Positions 61,101 through 64,000 of a DNA stretch of 64,000 bases are shown one piece after another (the first letter of the stretch is position 1; each line of letters starts with the position of its first letter). The DNA is from Clavelina lepadiformis. Taxonomy: Eukaryota > Chordata > Ascidiacea > Aplousobranchia > Clavelinidae. The notes beneath the pieces were generated by a model, which saw only the letters and a list, made by a program, of their open reading frames with translations, did no database searches and was not told the DNA's origin. The stretch lies in assembly GCF_947623445.1 (NCBI RefSeq), contig NC_135241.1, positions 18,912,501 through 18,976,500 on the forward strand, in the 5' to 3' direction. Both the position numbers and the translations under genes were made by a program.

Positions 61101-63976
61101 TTGTACAGTGCAACCAAATATGAAATCGGAAAATTTGTTCTTTCATACAAAGTTTTTCAAATACATTCTGCCGAAGATCCTAGCGTTTGTGAACTTTACT
61201 TCACTGTCTCCTCAGAACAGGTTTGTATATATATATATATAGGATTTATGGACACAACTTGTGTCTGCAATCTCAACGGGAGATAGGCCTATAATTACAG
61301 TACTTTCCATGACCAAAAAACTTGTGGATCTTAACTTAATGTTTGTTGGTATAGTCTATATAAAAGCAAAGCAGTTTGTACAACTACTGCGTGCAATTTA
61401 CTGCCATAGTTATATGCAAAATGAGCCCCTTCTGCAATTTCTTTTTGTGCAGACATGGCAATCTGGAGGAGAATATGCTTTTCAAGTCGTTTCTTTCAGC
61501 GATGAGACTGATGAAATTGTAAATAGCGTTAAACTGTCCGGTCGCCCTCAAAATATTTTGTTAGGGTATATGCTGTTGTCCAAGTAAGATTAATATATAT
61601 AACGCTGACTAATAAGCATTTTGTAACCATTATTCTCATAGAATAAATTGTCTTATTTGAACGTCATCAGGCTTGAAGGTGCCGTAATTACTGAAAAGGA
61701 AATTCGTCAAACTTTGGCTGCTATGGTATCGGGATTTGGTACGATTACATGCTTTTGCCAAATATGGATATTGTTATGTTCTTACTACAGTACTAAATAT
61801 CGAATCCATTTTTATTTTTTCAATCTCTAGATTTACGTTCAAACCTGTCTCCAACACGAAATACAGTAAATATTTTTTTGTAAATTATTTTACTTAAAGG
61901 GAGTGTTATTGTATTTCGAGCAATAGTTTACACGTTGATATGCTGGAAATGATTACCACCTATTCATATAAAATACCTATTGCTCCGCAAAAATTTCGGT
62001 ATAGGCCAACTCACCGTAAAAAGTATGCATATATTAATCACTGTAAAAATCTATAAATCGTATCAAAACGCAAAATAATTTTAGGTGGAAACGACGCCTA
62101 TCACCCGGATACCGGATCCGAGTATTACTGGACTCCTAAGCATGATGCATTATTATAACTCGTCAGGTACAGAATATGACGCATCTTTTTTCATCTCTCT
62201 TGACACTGCCAATTTAAGATAAAGAATATATTAAGATACAGTACTAGATATATCAAAACTCTTGTTACTATACATTTTAGGAGATTCTGCTTTGGAAGAA
62301 ATTGCTTTCCTGTACGAATTCGCCGCAGAACGTATTAGGAAATGGGTAATTCGATCATGGTATCAATATCAATACGACGACTTGGCTGACCCCGAAAATT
62401 CAATTGTCAATGGCGGTCATGACCTTTACAACATTGGAAATCAGGTTTCAAGTCCATGAATTCATTTAAAGTAATTATACAAAATAGATGTGTTAATCTG
62501 AGTTAATTTTTATTTTTTACTACGAAATATAAATAGAAACTATAAAATTTCATGTTTTAAAAAGATTTAAATCAAAAACTTTAGTTCATTTTCTTCGAAG
62601 ACAGCATGCCGCCCATACTCGCCCAATACGACTATATCTACAGGTGTGAACAAAGCTATCTTTTGAGCGTGTTTTACATTTGCTTACCACAACACGTAAT
62701 CGTGAGTTGCTTATGATTTCATAGCAGTTACAACAACCTGGTGGTATCACTTTCCCCAGATTTCGAAACTACGACGCGATTGCCAGAACTACTTATCCAT
62801 TTGTGGGCCTCATATGGATAGAAAACCCGGATGGATCCAACCATTCCTACACAATACAAGTGAATCAAGTTTTTTGATTCATGTGTAGCCTGTAGCCTAC
62901 AATTGTACATCTAATTTATCGTTGCCACGTATTTTACGATGAAGCTTTGTCGCATTTATGAAATACTTAGGTCAGAATCTGCGATCGTCATCATCATAAT
63001 CATTTCAAAGAAATGCATATTACAATAGATTTTTGAATACCTATATTGCTGACATAATTTGCAGGTCAACAGCATTTTCGCTGGAAGTGAAAGATCTTTG
63101 GCAATCATCAACGGCTCGCTTACACAGGACAAGTTTAGAATGAGATTCTGGAGTTATCAAATCTACTCAACTGCTGATGATTTAAAACCAAGTATATGCG
63201 AAGTCTACTTTACAATCCACCACAGACAAGTATAGGATGTGTTGTTACTATATAAGTTGTCACTATATTTCACCGGAGAAAAATCGTACGTTGAAAACTA
63301 TTTTTCATGATTTCTTGTTAACCCAACTTAAATGTTACAATTAAAACATAGTAACCTAAATTCTCATTCTAATCTAAATTTAATTAACTTCAGTTAAACC
63401 CTAGATAGCTTAAATCGACTTTTTACATATTCATTCTCCTAGCCCAGGGATTTCCAACCTGCGGCCCACCTGAGATTTTTGTGAGGCCCGCTAGTCATTT
63501 TCACTACAAAAGTATGTACTTCATGTACCCATTTTTCTTGAAATTTAATAGGTTTTGCGGCCCATTCAATTATTTCAAGTGACAATGCGGCCCACTATAA
63601 TAAAAGGTTGGACATCCCTGTCCTAGCCTAACCGGTAACAGCCTATCTATAACTATAGGCTGCGTGACCTATAGGCTACTGACGGTGAAATGGTCACTGC
63701 TCTATTATATACTGTATTATTATAATTGTAACTTGTGGGTTAATAGCTTGTAGCTCGGTGTAGGCCTATTTCTTTGCTCTATTGGACCAGTATTGCAAGG
63801 TTTTTCGGATGAACAGAAATGCTTTATTCTAGAAATTTATTTTACAAGATATGGAATACTAAAGGGCGCTATCGAACTGACTTCAAGTTTTCATCGTCCC
63901 CATTGTCTGCTTCTAACGTATTCATGGTGACCGGCAATCCACAAAACGTTTTGATGGGATACATGTTATTATCAAA
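58125..63976 (+). CDS. Modular secreted repeat protein (3' end outside window)
   Basis: Twenty-two exons joined by hand, giving at least 746 aa: 58125-58182, 58312-58472, 58546-58604, 58730-58826, 58895-59056, 59580-59710, 59907-59995, 60063-60098, 60209-60253, 60385-60533, 60615-60673, 60885-60984, 61059-61220, 61453-61583, 61671-61738, 61831-61865, 62085-62166, 62281-62444, 62585-62643, 62760-62859, 63065-63229 and 63849-63976. The 19-residue first exon is a signal peptide (MKLIVYFIASVVLSVAST). Three homologous modules follow, separated by Pro/Ser/Thr-containing linkers. I do not recognise the protein. The motif around DGGNDLYDFGN and DGNVGADQDGG recalls uncharacterised secreted proteins of marine invertebrates, from memory only. 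No membrane segment is seen, and N-glycosylation sites (NET, NGT, NHS) are present. The linker exons are the least certain. Confidence 0.72.
58312..59710 (+). repeat. Module 1 of the modular secreted protein
   Basis: Five exons of 161, 59, 97, 162 and 131 nt. Landmarks: YEYDDF, IVNGRFDMYSVGNE, VAFWQGN, IYPFTVLTWINN, NPSICEVFF and QQNVMLGYTLYSK. It contains one cysteine in the PSICEVFF motif. Intron 4 is only 68 bp. The last intron holds the MITE at 59153-59503. Confidence 0.75.
59153..59503. mobile_element. hAT MITE inside an intron
   Basis: It starts CAGGACTGGTCAACCCGCGG and ends TGGTTGGCCACCCCTG; the ends are inverted repeats with CGGCTCTTT-type blocks inside. It is flanked by a perfect 8-bp duplication, CTATAGTG (59145-59152 and 59504-59511). 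It lies in the intron between exons 5 and 6 of the modular gene. No coding capacity. Confidence 0.9.
60385..61583 (+). repeat. Module 2 of the modular secreted protein
   Basis: Five exons of 149, 59, 100, 162 and 131 nt. Landmarks: YSYEYDTENSE, DGGNDLYDFGNR, IYPFTALMWIENANG, VDGNVGADQDGG, DPSVCELYF and PQNILLGYMLLSK. The acceptor of its third exon was placed at 60885, because only this one keeps the frame and gives the same 15-residue spacing to TYPF/IYPF as in modules 1 and 3. Confidence 0.75.
62281..63976 (+). repeat. Module 3 of the modular secreted protein
   Basis: Five exons of 164, 59, 100, 165 and 128 nt. Landmarks: YQYQYDDLADPENSIVNGG, HDLYNIGNQ, TYPFVGLIWIENPDG, KPSICEVYFT and PQNVLMGYMLLSK. 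The gene continues past the right edge: the last exon ends at a GTAATG donor with no stop. A MITE (63445-63620) sits in its last intron. Confidence 0.75.
63445..63620. mobile_element. Small hAT MITE inside an intron
   Basis: It starts CAGGGATTTCCAACCTGCGG and ends AAGGTTGGACATCCCTG, near-perfect inverted ends with GCGGCCCA blocks inside. A perfect 8-bp duplication, TCCTAGCC, flanks it (63437-63444 and 63621-63628). At 176 bp it is the shortest element in the window and probably fairly recent. Confidence 0.92.
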
Positions 63977-64000
63977 GTAATGCAATACGTACCTTAGGCC

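Overview
The window looks like nuclear DNA of an invertebrate chordate, most likely an ascidian tunicate. This is inferred from AT-rich sequence, genes built of small exons with introns of about 70-500 bp, an operon-like gene pair with almost no spacer, and a calaxin gene. No sequence search was possible, so the species is open. Gene models were built by hand by joining exons at GT-AG (once GC-AG) sites. Every complete multi-exon model adds up to a whole number of codons.

Layout, left to right. 1-135: last exon of an RGG-rich protein (+). 383-1883: KLHDC9 kelch protein (-). 3687-4217: short hAT-type transposon. 4305-5934: calaxin/EFCAB1 (+). 5935-10762: no gene seen. 10763-13206: ACAD8, isobutyryl-CoA dehydrogenase (+). 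14864-17234 and 20115-22660: tandem paralogues of the mitochondrial dicarboxylate carrier SLC25A10 (+). 25012-27026 (-): a MANBAL-like membrane protein followed after 10 bp by PRKRIP1. 32108-34539: PSAT1 (+). 34540-42925: long gene-free block. 42926-46918: WFIKKN-like secreted protease-inhibitor/growth-factor-binding protein (+). 47917-52175: CSTPP1 (C11orf49) (-). 52362-56760: transposon cluster (a decayed hAT, a 5'-truncated LINE, a hAT MITE). 58125 to beyond 64000: a large modular secreted protein gene (+) that I cannot name, made of repeated sets of exons.

The neighbours do not form one pathway. Loose themes are mitochondrial metabolism (ACAD8, two carriers), serine synthesis (PSAT1), cilia and centrioles (calaxin, CSTPP1) and extracellular proteins (WFIKKN-like, the modular gene). 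The observation most worth following is the modular gene at the right edge: three homologous modules of about 140-150 residues, each split at matching places with nearly constant exon lengths, joined by variable linker exons, each with one conserved cysteine motif. Transposons in the window are mainly hAT type with 8-bp target duplications. I saw no LTR or virus-like element, tRNA, rRNA or CRISPR array.
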